Shown here one piece after another: positions 18,466 through 29,104 of a stretch of DNA of 35,000 nucleotides. Each line of letters opens with the position of its first letter. Position 1 is the first letter of the stretch. Source of the stretch: Chromera velia (lineage: Eukaryota > Sar > Chromeraceae); contig JAHBMJ010000348.1 in NCBI GenBank assembly GCA_018398765.1, forward strand, positions 1 to 35,000. The letters run 5' to 3'. A program made the position numbers and the translations under genes. The notes under the pieces are model-generated. The model was not told the DNA's origin, searched no databases, and saw only the letters and a list, made by a program, of their open reading frames with translations.

Positions 18466-18981
18466 TTATGCCATCTCTGCCCTATATAGTGCGGTGAAGT
18501 CAGCTGCTGCCGGAGATAGCAAACTTTCCCGAACAGGCACTGCAGGCAGTCGGATTGGATCAAAGCCATGCACAAATCTAAATGGTGAGAGACCTGTCAC
18601 TGGATGCACACTGTCTTTATATGCAAACTGACATGCCGGCAAAGCCTCAGCCCAGTCTTCCTAATGGTCCATCACGAAACACCTCAACATCTCCCTGATC
18701 GTTTTGTTGTCTCTCTCTGTCTGTCCGTCTGTCTACGGGTGTCTGGAAGAGCTCATCTTGATTTTTGATTTCTAGAGTCTTTGCAATTTTCGCCAAAATG
18801 CAGAGATGAAGCGAGGATCGCGATCAGAGAGAAGAGAACGAAACATACTGACCGAGCACACCACTTTCTCGAATACAATCGATGCTGTCTCTTCTCTCGT
18901 GGCCTCTTCCCACACCGGGATGAAAAATATATTTTTTGATAAACGATCAATAACAGAGAGAATTCCATCCACAATTCTTCC
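18466..18981 (-). pseudogene. Chromovirus integrase, catalytic core
   Basis: It reads GRIVDGILSVIDRLSKN, LLSDRDPRFISAFW (second catalytic Asp), then TAG 18772-18774, MSSSRHP, TAG 18733-18735, TDGQTERDNKTIREMLRC (the catalytic Glu in TER/IRE region), TAG 18661-18663 and EDWAEALPACQFAYKDS. The D,D-35-E layout is recognisable. TAA 18466-18468 ends the block at RAEMA-stop-AKECLEQA. The HP-stop-TDGQTER stop falls on a Gln that is almost invariant in this family. Confidence 0.8.
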
Positions 18982-19648
18982 CTAGTACAGTGTTCTTGGC
19001 AGACCAAACAGGAAGTCGAGAGAAAGAGATTCATACGGACACTTAGGGATAGGCAAAGAATTGAGCAGACCAGGTCTTTTCTGGGTGGAATGTTTTGCTC
19101 TCTGACAGGCATCACACCGAGCTACATACTTCTTGACTGATGAATATATGTTGGGCCAGTAAAACTCACTGTTCAGCTTGAGAAATGTCTTTTCTGGCCC
19201 CAGATGTCCTCCGACCACCGTGTTATGATGCTCGGAGATCATCTGCCTCTGCAGAACATCAGTTGGAATGGCCAATCTGTCTTTGAAATAAAAAAAGCCA
19301 TCAATGAGAATGAATGGTTGAATTCTTATTCTCAAGTGTCGAGGCACAAGCACCTCTGGATGCTTCAATACAGTGAAAGAATCTTTCTTTTTTGTATCCT
19401 CCTTTCACTTCCTTCAAGAACTCTTCATTCACATCCACTCTCATCTCAATGCCTGCCAATAGTCCTTTTGCTTCCTTTTCTTCTTCCTTTCTCTTTTCAG
19501 TCTTTTCTTCCGCTTCCTACTTTTGCTCAGTTCTCACAAGCTTTCTGCTCAATACATCTGCTACCCGATTCTTACTTCCAGGCATGTATTGAGGCGTAAT
19601 ACCTATCTGGTTTAACAACAAAACCCAACGACACATGCGAGGAGACAT
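18982..19648 (-). pseudogene. Chromovirus integrase, zinc-binding part
   Basis: The frame first finishes RNase H: SPRMCRWVLLLNQIG, QYMPGSKNRVADVLSRK (family: Y.PG..N..AD.LSR). A Lys/Glu-rich linker with TAG 19517-19519 and a frameshift at the A6 run near 19385 follow. The integrase starts with ISEHHNTVVGGHLGPEKT and YVARCDACQRAK, the HHCC zinc finger with all ligands present, then SLDFLFGLPRT with the first catalytic Asp. TAG 18982-18984 follows RTLY. Confidence 0.75.
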
Positions 19649-20148
19649 TTACATTCGATTGGCGGTCGACGTAACTGTCTTCAAACTTTCATGATCACTC
19701 CATACCTGGGTCGTGCACGAAACGTACGGATGCCAAATCTTGACTGCGAATACACAAGCAAGGAACTCCTTGTCTCTGATGTGGTAGTTCTTCTCTGCTG
19801 GGCTTATTGTTCTCAAAGCAAATGTATACGGCCGAAGGATCCTGACACGTGGATCCTTCTGTATGAGCACAGTAGCAACAGTCGCAGTCTTTTCATACGC
19901 ATCAGCAAAAATTTCGAATAGACGAGTAGGATCAGGAATGTATAATTCAGTCACCTGCTTAACTGCTTATTTGACTGTTTCAAAACTTGCCTGCTGCTCT
20001 TCTTTCTACTCAAACTTCACCGTCTTTTTTAGCAAGCGATAAAGAGGCGCAGCCTTCTTGCTGAATTCAAACATAAAACGTCTTACCTAAGAAGCCAAAC
20101 CAAGGAAAGAATGCAACTCACTCACATTCTTGGGCACTAGCCAGTTTT
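19649..20148 (-). pseudogene. Chromovirus RNase H and connection
   Basis: After the frameshift: IENWLVPKNVSELHSFLGLA, TAG 20087-20089, VRRFMFEFSKKAAPLYRLL, TAG 20006-20008 at the FEW position, TAA 19967-19969. RNase H proper follows: LFEIFADAYEKTATVATVLI (catalytic Asp in FADA, family: TDAS), NYHIRDKEFLACVFAVKIWH (family: NY...+KE.LA) and VWSDHESLK (family: TDH+SL). TAA 19649-19651 falls in RM-stop-MSPR, where the family has Gln (NRRQ.R..RW). Confidence 0.75.
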
Positions 20149-20787
20149 CTATCTCTTCTGTTTCTTTGTCTCTGGCCTCACTCCTTTCTCTGAGATCCTC
20201 AGCCCTAAGAATATCACCTTTCTTTTAAAAAAATGACACTTCGACAGCTTTGCAAACAGATTTGCCTGTCTAAGGAGAAAAAGAACACGAGAGACATGCC
20301 GTTCATACTCCTCTCTCGTCTTTGAATAAATTAGAATATCATCCAAAAATATAGATACATACCGATCAAGGCACTCCCTCAATACACACTAAATCAATTG
20401 CATGGCTGCCGGGGGGGCATTCGTTAATCCCAAAGAGACCACGAGCCATTCATAATTCCCATAGCTTATCATGAAGGCTTTTTTGGGCACGTCTTTCTCT
20501 CTCATTCTCATCTGATGGTAGTATTGCTAAAGATCAAGAGCTATGAAAAATTTTGCCCCATACAGTCTATCAATCAAATCTTGAGGATGAGGCAATGGAT
20601 GCTTGTCCTTCACTGTGATTCTATTTAATCCCGTATAGTCACAACACATCCTCATTGTCCCATCCTTCTTTGCCACAAACACAACTGGTGTTGCAAAAGA
20701 AGAACAAGATGGTTGAATAAATCTTTGCTTCAAGTATGTATCAACTTGCTTCCTCAATTCATCCAGCTCATCCAAAGAGAGACGATA
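20149..20787 (-). pseudogene. Chromovirus reverse transcriptase
   Basis: ELRKQVDTYLKQRFIQPSCS, then VVFVAKKDGTMRMCCDY, HPLPHPQDLIDRLYGAKFF and ALDL followed by TAG (20527-20529) and QYYHQMRM. The catalytic Asp in ALDL is kept. TAG 20389-20391 interrupts MQLI-stop-CVLRECLD. The second catalytic box reads SIFLDDILIYSKT (both Asp kept), then LFAKLSKCHFFKRKVIFLGL. A one-base frameshift in the A-rich AAGAAACAG near 20155 ends this frame at 20149. Confidence 0.8.
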
Positions 20788-21168
20788 TTAGGGTGGGCGA
20801 GCTGGAGGCGGGTGTCGGGCTCCTGGTTTGAGATCTATCTTAAAGTCAAGTCCTTCCCCCCTAGATGGCGGCAACCCTGTCAAGGAATTAAGAAAGAGAG
20901 ATGCATTGTCTGCCATAATTTTCTTTACATCGATCGGCACGGTCGATTTCTTCAGGTACTCACGAACCTCAGTCAATTCAGGTGAAGAGAGAACAGGATG
21001 ATCAGAAGGAAAAGAAGAGAGAAAATCATCATTCATTATCTCACTACCCCTAAATCCCTTTCAATTCTCTCCAGCATTCTTTCTCCCCCCGTTTTCACTG
21101 ACTTTATGCAATTCTTGAACCCTGCAAACAACCCTAGTAGACTCACCAAAAGAGATTTCTGTCTGCAG
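20788..21168 (-). pseudogene. Chromovirus protease-RT linker
   Basis: It reads MNDDFLSSFPSDHPVLSSPE and then FLNSLTGLPPSRGEGLDFKI with DLKPGARHPPPARPP, the region just before the RT fingers in Ty3/Gypsy (family: LP..R...H.I.L.PG..P). TGA 21061-21063 interrupts it after AGEN, and TAA 20788-20790 follows ARPP, directly before YRLSLDELDELRKQ. Confidence 0.7.
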
Positions 21169-21169
21169 T

Positions 21170-21850
21170 CTAACTAGATGCATGGTAGACAGCTCCTTTC
21201 CAGATCGCCCGCTTTGCCTGCACAGAAGAGAGAAGAGGAGGAGTGCTGAATGTTTGTTCCTCGTCCCCTTCCTCCAACTCCACATCTGGAACCCAATAAA
21301 TCAATTTCCTTCTGAACCAAAAACGTAGACTTTGAAACGACCACTGCAGTTCAGGCTCATAGACATGACCCCACTTTGTCCCCAAGATCAAATCATACTC
21401 ATCCAGGTCGGCCAACATTGCACCCACTGTCTCTTGATACCCCTGAATGTTGATCGGCACTGTGGGTGCACACTCATAGACCGACCGAGTCTTCGAGGAC
21501 TTGAGGGCACCATGCAAGTTGACGGGGCATCTCAATCTGCACACACAGAGATGGTGGGCATGGGCAAAACAACGGTCAAGATAAATATTATCTGCACCCG
21601 AATTAACCAAAACTCTGACAGGTACACCAGCCACTCGACCTGAAAACACAAATAACCCTAGACGGACCCCTGTTTCATTTTCTTCCTCCTTCATTTCCAT
21701 TGGCACGTCTTCATTCTCAGGGTTTTCTCCCATCTCGGGGCACTGACCACAAGTTTTGAGTCCCTCTGCTCCTATCACCTCATCCGTCTCGAAACTTCCG
21801 TAGATCGTTCGAACTCCCTTACCTGCCGGCTTCCTTCCACCTCTTCCTCT
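21170..21850 (-). pseudogene. Chromovirus protease with lost catalytic Asp
   Basis: The frame contains GRVAGVPVRVLVNSGADNI, the retropepsin flap/active-site region where the family has D-S/T-G-A. Asn (codon 21602-21604) replaces the catalytic Asp, one G-to-A change. Further on, INIQGYQETVGAMLADL and YDLILGTKWG match the second half (family: DVILGMDWL). It ends at TAG 21170-21172, but the coding continues in the +1 frame (TMHLVRLQTEISFGE), so a frameshift lies near 21180. Confidence 0.7.
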
Positions 21851-21968
21851 TCCTCTGGGACCACCGTCTCTGTGTCCCCCTCTCGACTGTGACTAGCCCA
21901 GAAGTGGCCATGCTTAGACAGTCGGGAATGGAGCTCCAAACCCTCTGCGATCTCCCTGGTATCCGCCT

Positions 21969-22892
21969 TTACCCTGCCCCCATCCTTCTTAGCTGCCTGA
22001 AGTCTCCACGGAATCTCCCATAGTCTTGTAAGTCCTGAGGGTTCCCTCCACCAGTGAGTCTCCGCATTCCAAAGAAGTTTCCGCCGAGTCTAGAGAAGGG
22101 ACCTGGACACTGTCTAGCAGTATGCCCTGTGAGGCGGCATCTGAAACACCTTCCCTCTGCAATGCAGAGAGACCTCTCTACCGGTGTAAGTGGTAGTAGG
22201 AGTTGACGGACCCCACACAGGTCCATGGGGACGGGCCGTTCCTCTTGTCTCAGTGGAGAGTTGCGTCGGGCACTCTCCCTACCACTCTCGAAGGCACTCG
22301 GCCTTTGGAAGTCTCGTGTCCCGCCTTGCGGTCCTTCTCCACCAGAGAGAAAGACCTCAAGCTCGCTTGCTGTCTTCATGGCGATGACCAAGTTGACCGG
22401 ATGCGCCTTGTTTGTTTCAAGGCGAACATTTGCTGACAAACCAGAGATGTAGTCTTCAACGATGTCTTCAGAATCTTCGATCAACCGGCCCTTCAGTTTC
22501 ATGACAAGCGGCTTGAATCGCTTATTGTAGTCGTTAACCCCAGCTCCAGTGCATCGGCACTTCTTCAGGTCCTTTTTGGCCTTCTATCTGGCCAGTGTAT
22601 CTGAATAGTGCTCGATGAGGGCAGCCTTCAACGACTCCCAGTTCTTGAATGGTCCGTTCTCGACCTCATAGAGGTCAAACCATTCCTTCAGGTCCTGGGA
22701 CATTCTGTTTTTTGCCACCAATACCTTGTCCAGGTCCAACACTTTCTCAAGTTTGTAGAAGTCTTCTACGTCTTTCAACCACCTGGTCAACTTGGCTTGC
22801 ACTCTAAAGAACAGAGCAGGGGCCTCGCATAGCTTCATATAGTGTAATGAGGACGCGGTTGTACTTTGGGCTGGCGTAATAGCAGGTGACAT
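21969..22892 (-). pseudogene. Chromovirus gag
   Basis: It starts at the ATG at 22890-22892 (MSPAITPAQSTTASS) and reads through capsid helices (RVQAKLTRWLKDVEDFYKLE, YSDTLAR). TAG at 22584-22586 follows LAR, then KAKKDLKKCRCTG, NDYNKRFKPLVMKLKG and DYISGLSANVR, typical of retrotransposon Gag. The zinc knuckle CFRCRLTGHTARQC (CX2CX4HX4C) lies at about 22090-22130. The frame ends at TAA 21969-21971, and coding continues in another frame. About 308 codons. Confidence 0.75.
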
Positions 22893-23232
22893 CACCGTTG
22901 CCTGGACAGATCCTGAGCGGCTTGAGAAACAAGTAATTACAGAGTTTCTCCATGCAGGTTTGTCTCACTTTGAAAGACTTTGAGATTTGTCTCTAGTTTC
23001 GGAGACCTTAAGCTTAAACATCTTTTTAGCTAGTTTTTTAGTACGTATGTTCTAAACATATGTTAAGGTGTGACTTTAAGTAACTTAAGTAATAATAGTC
23101 TTAAAGTAGAAGTGATTTCAGAGGTTATATAGACAATATTCAAGATATAGATTGAGATCTTATTTAGGATGTAATGAGAGCAGTTTTAATTTATTTTTAA
23201 GTTAAACGGCCTATCTAGTAAAGATTCCAATG
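22893..23232. other. Upstream of chromovirus, no LTR recognised
   Basis: AT-rich sequence where the 5' LTR would be expected. It contains a short inverted ACATATGTT word at about 23057. No copy of this sequence was found at 17450-17960. Confidence 0.4.
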
Positions 23233-23808
23233 CTACCATGCAATTTAATTAGGTTACAAAAATGAGTGAATTTATAAATGGATCAATGCGCTAGGTCAAC
23301 AAAGCAACATTGCATATCATGCTCCGTAGTTAGCCAGAGTCTAAGTAGTGGCTCACCGGCTTTAACCGCCTCAATTCATTCATTCAATTCAAATGAATTT
23401 AAGTGAATTTAGATGAATTTACATGAATTTAAGCCATGAATTTAGATGAATTTAAGTGAATTTAGATGAATTTACATGAATTTAAGCCATGAATTTAGAT
23501 GAATTTAGGTGAATTTAAGTGAATTTACAAGTGAATTTTGAGTATAAATTCACTATAATAAATTTAATTTTAAGTTCACTATGAAATTAATGAATTTAAG
23601 TGAATTTACATTAATTAATTTCTATATAAAAAGCTTTAAATTCATTTTGAAATGAATTTAGAAATCTAAATTCACAGTGAATTTAGCCTCAAAATTTATT
23701 TGTAAATTCACTTAAATTCACCTAAATTCATCTAAATTCACTGCTTAAATTCATATGACGTAAATTCATCTAAATTCATTTATAAATTCACTCATTTTTG
23801 CAGGGTAG
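23233..23808. mobile_element. MITE-like hairpin element, candidate hAT type
   Basis: Terminal inverted repeats: CTACC.TGCAA at both ends, and a perfect 24-base inverted pair at 23257-23280 and 23777-23800 (AAAAATGAGTGAATTTATAA core). The left end has a 16-base insertion within the repeat. Flanks TTCCAATG (23225-23232) and TTCTAATG (23809-23816) look like an 8-bp target duplication with one mismatch, the size made by hAT transposases. The inside is built of GAATTTA-containing units of 10-12 bases (AGTGAATTTAGATGAATTTA and variants). The right half is the reverse complement of the left, so the whole could fold into one long hairpin. It encodes no protein. Confidence 0.7.
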
Positions 23809-23816
23809 TTCTAATG

Positions 23817-25008
23817 GCCCGTTGGCAGTGTTACATAGAATTTTTGAGGTTCTAACCCCTACATATATGTTGCAAACTGTACCTAAATTATTATAAGAAC
23901 GTTCTAGACTTTATTAAAAAATTAGTTGGGCATTACAAATTTAATTGGGAGTCTCAATGTTTCATGCGCCATTCAACGAAAAATTTTTAAGTTATATATA
24001 CGGTAATAATAAAGACTACCTATATATATCGATCTGTAACATCTCTATACGATTTAATGCTATAGACTCTGCACTCTATTAAAAAAAAAAAAGTTTCTCA
24101 TCTTTTTTTTCTTTTTTTATTCATCAACCAAAACACATATAGTTTTTACGCAACATCCCATGCAACACTCCTACTAGCACTCCTACAACAGTTGAACAAC
24201 AGTTGTTTGCCCGTCGACCGCCATAATAAATAAAAAAAATCTACAAAAAAAAAGTTTTTCCAATCCTTTATTGTTTTTTCATGTAGTGTAGGGCCTAGAT
24301 TAAATGCCATGGAAGATTCTACGTAAGATTATTATTGCAAACACTCAAATCTAATTAAATATTTTTCAATTTTAAGTTTTCATTTCATTTAGTTTATTTT
24401 TATGATAGAAAGAACAATCAAACCGTTTTCATAAGTATTTACACATTTTTATCTTTTATTCAAATTGATTCAATAAAATACTTGTTTAAGCGCAAAAATC
24501 AATTTAAATTTATTCAACTTTGAAATCAATCCGTGTATTCTACATAAGAAAATGAAACGACCCTGCTAGCGCTGGCAGCCAGCCTTCTTTCGATTATGCA
24601 AAAAGCTGCATGCGTGTTGGCTTGTCCATTGTCCACTGGCAGATTATCATGTAGCATTTTTGTCTGCGCTCACTGCGAAATGAGATTTTCTACCCTATAG
24701 TGCGTCGTCAAGGAACTAGGACGACGAGGGCCCTCGAGGTGTCTCCTGCGGCTCCTGAGCGCTCCTTCTCCTTCTCCCTCCTCAAGAGCTCTTCGAAGGC
24801 CTCTCTGCTGGTCCAGCGATCCAACCAGAGACCTGCAAGGCGAGGAAAAGGAATTTCTATCAAACGAAATCGGGAACATTGACAGGTGGAACGTCTTGCA
24901 GTGTATGATCGGAGACGCACTCGCACTTGCAGAATCGAAAGAGTGAGGCCCAAATGAACAGAGAATCAGAGACCACATTCACACACAGAAGAGAGAAGAT
25001 GCGCTCAC
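23817..25008. other. AT-rich spacer, no gene seen
   Basis: Long A and T runs (near 24080-24120, 24230-24260) and no coding-like frame. From about 24670 to 24980 composition becomes GC-richer with short frames on both strands, none recognisable. Confidence 0.4.
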
Positions 25009-25100
25009 TCTCTCTCTCTATCTCTCTCTTTTTTTTTTTTTTTCAGAATTTGCATTTTCACTCACACTGACACTCACACTCAGACACAGACATAGACATA

Positions 25101-25161
<61 letters not shown>
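25009..25161. repeat. Microsatellite cluster
   Basis: (CT)n at 25009-25027, a T run at 25028-25043, a stretch of ACTCACACTGACACTCAGACA variants, then (CA)n at about 25100-25133 and (GA)n to 25161. These are simple-sequence repeats. Confidence 0.9.
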
Positions 25162-25164
<3 letters not shown>

Positions 25165-25376
25165 TGCTTATCTTCGAAAGGAGAGAAGAGAACCGCACTG
25201 CTTCCAAATGAAGGCCAAATGCACTCGCTGCTGTGTTGCAACACCACGAGGATGCAGCAGTGCGGTCAGTATCGCCTGTTGCGTTTCACTGAATACTCAT
25301 GCATATTGCTGTTCTCCCTCTGACCGTCCCCAAAGTCATCCCTTGGAGGCCGAGTGATTGATTGACCTGTTCACTG

Positions 25377-25750
25377 ATTAACTGGCTCACTGACTGACTG
25401 ACTGACTGACTGACTGACTGACTGACTGACTCACTGACTGACTGACTGACTGACTCACTGACTGACTGACTGACTGACTGACTGACTCACTGACTGACTG
25501 ACTCACTGACTGACTGACTGACTGACTGACTGACCGACTGACTGACTCACTTACTCACTCACTCACTCACTCACTGACTGACTCACTGACTGACTGACTG
25601 ACTGACTGACTGACCGACTGACTGACTCACTCACTCACTCACTGACTCACTGACTGACTGACTGACTGACCGACTGACTGACTCACTCACTCACTCACTC
25701 ACTCACTGACTCACTGACTCACTGACTGACTGGCTGACGGACTGACTCTC
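25377..25750. repeat. Tetranucleotide array (GACT)n / (CACT)n
   Basis: About 370 bases of GACT units interspersed with CACT units and a few variants (GACC, TACT). Blocks such as CTGACCGACTGACTGACTCA recur, so higher-order duplication has occurred within the array. Confidence 0.9.
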
Positions 25751-26051
25751 AGCAGAGGATCCGAAGAGATCTGGTCGCCAATTCATTCGTTGATTTTGTC
25801 ACTCACTGCATCTTTGATCGAATCAAACGGAAATCGTGCGAGCACTGTTTCTTTTGATGTAAAAAACAGCAGTAGAAAAAAGGTTTCCGCATGCAGGCAA
25901 AAAGAATTCCGATGCAGACAGGCAGGAAGGGGGGGAGGGACCGAACTGCCTCATGCTTCCCCTACCTGACGCTAGATACCTAACGACTGGCTGACAAGCG
26001 ATGGCGTTTGTTGATGATGATAGAAAGAGGAAAGAACAATCACTCAACCCA
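25751..26051. other. 3' flank of the 26052-29104 gene
   Basis: No coding-like frame. Short simple repeats (CAATCAATCA, GCAAGCAAGC) begin at about 26050 and extend into the end of the neighbouring frame. Confidence 0.4.
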
Positions 26052-29000
26052 TCAATCAATCACGCAAGCAAGGAAGCAAGCAAGCAAAAGAGCAATGAAG
26101 CAGTCGAGCAAGTAATGGACAAGGGAAACAAACAAACAGACCTCAAAAGGAGACGTCAAGCCAGTGGCTTTTTTCCCTTCACCCCCTTTCCCTCTCCCTG
26201 CTGTCACGCTCACAACGACAGCTCCCGTCTCCGTCTCCGAATGTCTCCCTCGAGCCGGACGCCTCCACTTGTCTTTCGAGATCCTCCCCTTTTTGTGTTT
26301 TGTCTGACTGCTCTTCTTCTTCCTCGAGGTCCTCTGGATGCTCTCAGAAATTCTCTGTCGTGTGGGGGGCAAGGCACTCAACCGCAGAGAGAACAGAGGG
26401 AAGGACAAAGAGAGAACCCGTTGTAATCCCTCCAGTCTGTCTTCTGAGGAAGAAGGGGACGGCAACGCTATGCTTACAATCTCTGCATCCACCCGCAGGT
26501 GTACAGAGGGGACCAGAGGCCGACCACCCATCAAAGCCCATCCAACGGCCCCATTCAATTCATCCACAGAAGTCTGTGCTGATAGACAGAGACTGAAAGC
26601 AGTGCTTGTTGGAGGAACGGGGTCTGAAGATTGTGTGGTGGAATTTGTGTTGGTGTCATTCCGCTTCTCCTCTTTCATCACTTTCTTTTTGGCACTCGTG
26701 GAGCTCTTTGGGGCCTCTGCTGACACTGGCACGGTGCCTGGGAGAGGCAGTCTGGTTGAGCAGTTGGTTGCTGTCTCGTTCTGCGTACAGTTTGCAGAGC
26801 CCATCTGCCTGACGCAGCCACTCACTGACAGCCCCCCCTGTGTAGAATTGCCCACTTGATGATGAGACCCACCCCCCCTTTTGATCCAATCAGCTGGGGT
26901 TCCTTTTGTGCTTTCTCCTCCTTCTACTTCTTCTTCTTCTTTCCTTTGATGCACCCTCTCGCTTTTCTTTCCCCCTGTCTCTTTCGCTGTTGGTTTGACT
27001 GTCACAGTGACTGTCTCGGACAAGGCCCCTTTCTGTGTACCATTTGTCCTTTTCAAAGGCAAATCATCTCTCTGCCCCTCCCCCTGCGTCTCTTCAGAGA
27101 GCACACTTAGATCGACAAGTTTCGAAACCGACAGCTGCTTCTTGTCCTTCAGAGCTGAGGGCAGCACAGAGGACAGCAGAGACGTGAGGGAGGACAGACT
27201 CGGGTACGGCAAGGAGTCCGCCTCGCTAGCCCACTCCTTCTGTCTCCTTCCACTCAAAAGATTCAGCTCGTTGGAGTGACGGAGAGAGACAACAGACCTC
27301 CCATCTAGTGGGTGGCGGGGCTGCCACACAGACAAAAGATTGTTCGGAGACCGACCCCAAACGCGGGAGTGCCCGTACCCCCCTCCCCCAAGCTCTGCGG
27401 CTGAGAGCACAGGCGCTTCGAGAGGAAGGAAAGAGAGAGAGACGACGGTTGTCGCCGCTCCCGTGGCTCTTGTTGGGATGCCTTTCTGCGGGGAGAGGGA
27501 TGATACTTTGATCTCATCTAGATATTCGAGCAATTCGACTTCTACCTCCTTCTGCCCTTCTCTTGTAACCCACTGTTGTACATTCCTGCCCAGCGATGTC
27601 ACCAACAAACCGACACGGTAGGGCAGAGACAGACTTAGAGATTCAATACCTTTCAACCGCACACGCTCTAATTGATTGAACACCAATCTCCCTGTACCCC
27701 CCCTGACGACACTCATCTCTTCAATCATTCTTTTCCTAATATTCAGAGACGAAACGTGACTTCCAAAATTTTGACGAGACCCTACCACGTCACCGTCATT
27801 TAGCTCGGCCTCCTCAGAATGTACGTGAGAGAAGGGAACATGCCCACTCCTCATCAACCACACAGCCCGTCTCTCATCAAAACTCTCTCCACTCACCCCA
27901 TGCCCCCCTGCTCTCTGCAATCGATCCTCCACATCCCCCCATACCGACCCGGACCGATACCGACGCACGCCACTGTAGGCGTCGAATGAGGTTGACAGCC
28001 AGGCATGGCTGAGGGCGCACACATCCAGTGCGCCAATTAAAATGGGGAACGACACCTTCTCATTCGGGTTGTTTCTGCTGCCTCTCCCTTCCCCGGACGG
28101 CTCTTTGTGTGTTGAATGAAAAGAAAAGTAAATCCGGTTGATGCGCTCCCAAGGGGAATTCCACCCCAACACAACTGCCTCCCTGTCCTGCCACAGTCGC
28201 AGGACGTCTACCCACCCCCCCTCCGTGCCCCCCAAACGACCAAATGCTCCAGGCATCCGCAGAACAAGCTCCCATGCCTTCTGACCGTCCAGACTTCCCT
28301 GCACCATCACTGTGCCTACCGCCTCCCTATCAAACGAGCCCACAGACGACTCAACACAAGAGGCCCCGAGAATGCGACAGACGCATATTCCCCTCTTGCT
28401 GCTTCATTACAGGGACGAACCCCTGTTGCCCCCTCAAATCGTGTCCACTGGCCTGTCTGCTGAGTTCGGTACGCACCCCCCACAACATCCCAACACCCGG
28501 TCTCGTGTCTCCCCCCCCACGTGGCAATTCGCTTCGCAGGCAGGCCCTGGCTGAACGTCAGGGGAAGGGAGGAGACGCCGGGCCGGAGGGAACCGAACGA
28601 GAGTCGGCCAGAGACGGCAGAAAATGATGAAATCGCTGTACGGCTTGAACCATTCCTGTCTATACCAAGGTATGCTGCTTCCTTGGATGCTGGAGGGAAC
28701 CACCTTGAGAAGTGCGAAGAAATCTGCTGTACAAGGTGCTGCTCTGTTTTTGTGAGCTTGGTGAAGAGAGAGGAGACGCCCCCCCGCAGGAATGAAAAGA
28801 AGGAAGTGAGGCCAAAGGCGGGCAGTCCGGAAGAATGACGCCTCTGCACAAATGTGTTGTTTTGCGTGCTTTGTTCCTCTGCAACAGACTGTACTGTCGC
28901 CAGGAGACCGCATGAGGAACCTTGCAAAGACGTGCACCTGAAATTGTCAAGAGAAACGGTCTCCACTTCATCGATAGGGACAAACACAGACCTGTAACTC

Positions 29001-29104
29001 TTTTGAACGAATGGGTAGACAGACGAATTGGTAATCAGGAGTGAGCAGTCGACCACTATCGTCGACAGACACAGCACCGCAACGTCACAAAAGAGAAGGC
29101 GCAT
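26052..29104 (-). CDS. Secretory-pathway protein, possibly PIG-T-like
   Basis: It starts at the ATG at 29102-29104 with a signal peptide (MRLLFCDVAVLCLSTIVVDC). The first frame runs 262 codons to 28316. A second, overlapping frame is open from about 28410 to TGA at 26052-26054, more than 760 codons. Joining them needs a segment of length 2 modulo 3 removed; one fit is a 74-base intron with donor GTACCG and acceptor AAGCAG near 28400-28475, but this is unproven. N-glycosylation motifs (NSS, NCT, NCS) suit an ER lumen protein. PLTFSQG, and RGGTGRLVF...SLSLPYRVGLLVTSL, distantly recall PIG-T/Gpi16 of the GPI transamidase; I hold this weakly. The part left of about 27300 is low-complexity (a Lys/Glu/Gly/Ser/Thr-rich stretch), and the final hydrophobic residues come from a GCTTGCTTGC repeat, so the true 3' end may lie elsewhere or be spliced. 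Confidence 0.5.

Larger units (their letters stand above)
17968..22892 (-). mobile_element. Ty3/Gypsy chromovirus, decayed
   Basis: On the minus strand the order is gag with zinc knuckle, protease, reverse transcriptase, RNase H, integrase (HHCC, core, C-terminus), chromodomain: a complete Ty3/Gypsy chromovirus coding region of 4.9 kb. It is dead. I count 15 in-frame stops (10 TAG, 4 TAA, 1 TGA) plus frameshifts near 21180, 21800-21970, 20150 and 19385. The final stop is TGA at 17968-17970. LTRs were not identified. Confidence 0.85.

Noticed and set aside
25377-25750. CRISPR-like array
   Set aside because: Units are four bases with no spacers; it is a microsatellite.
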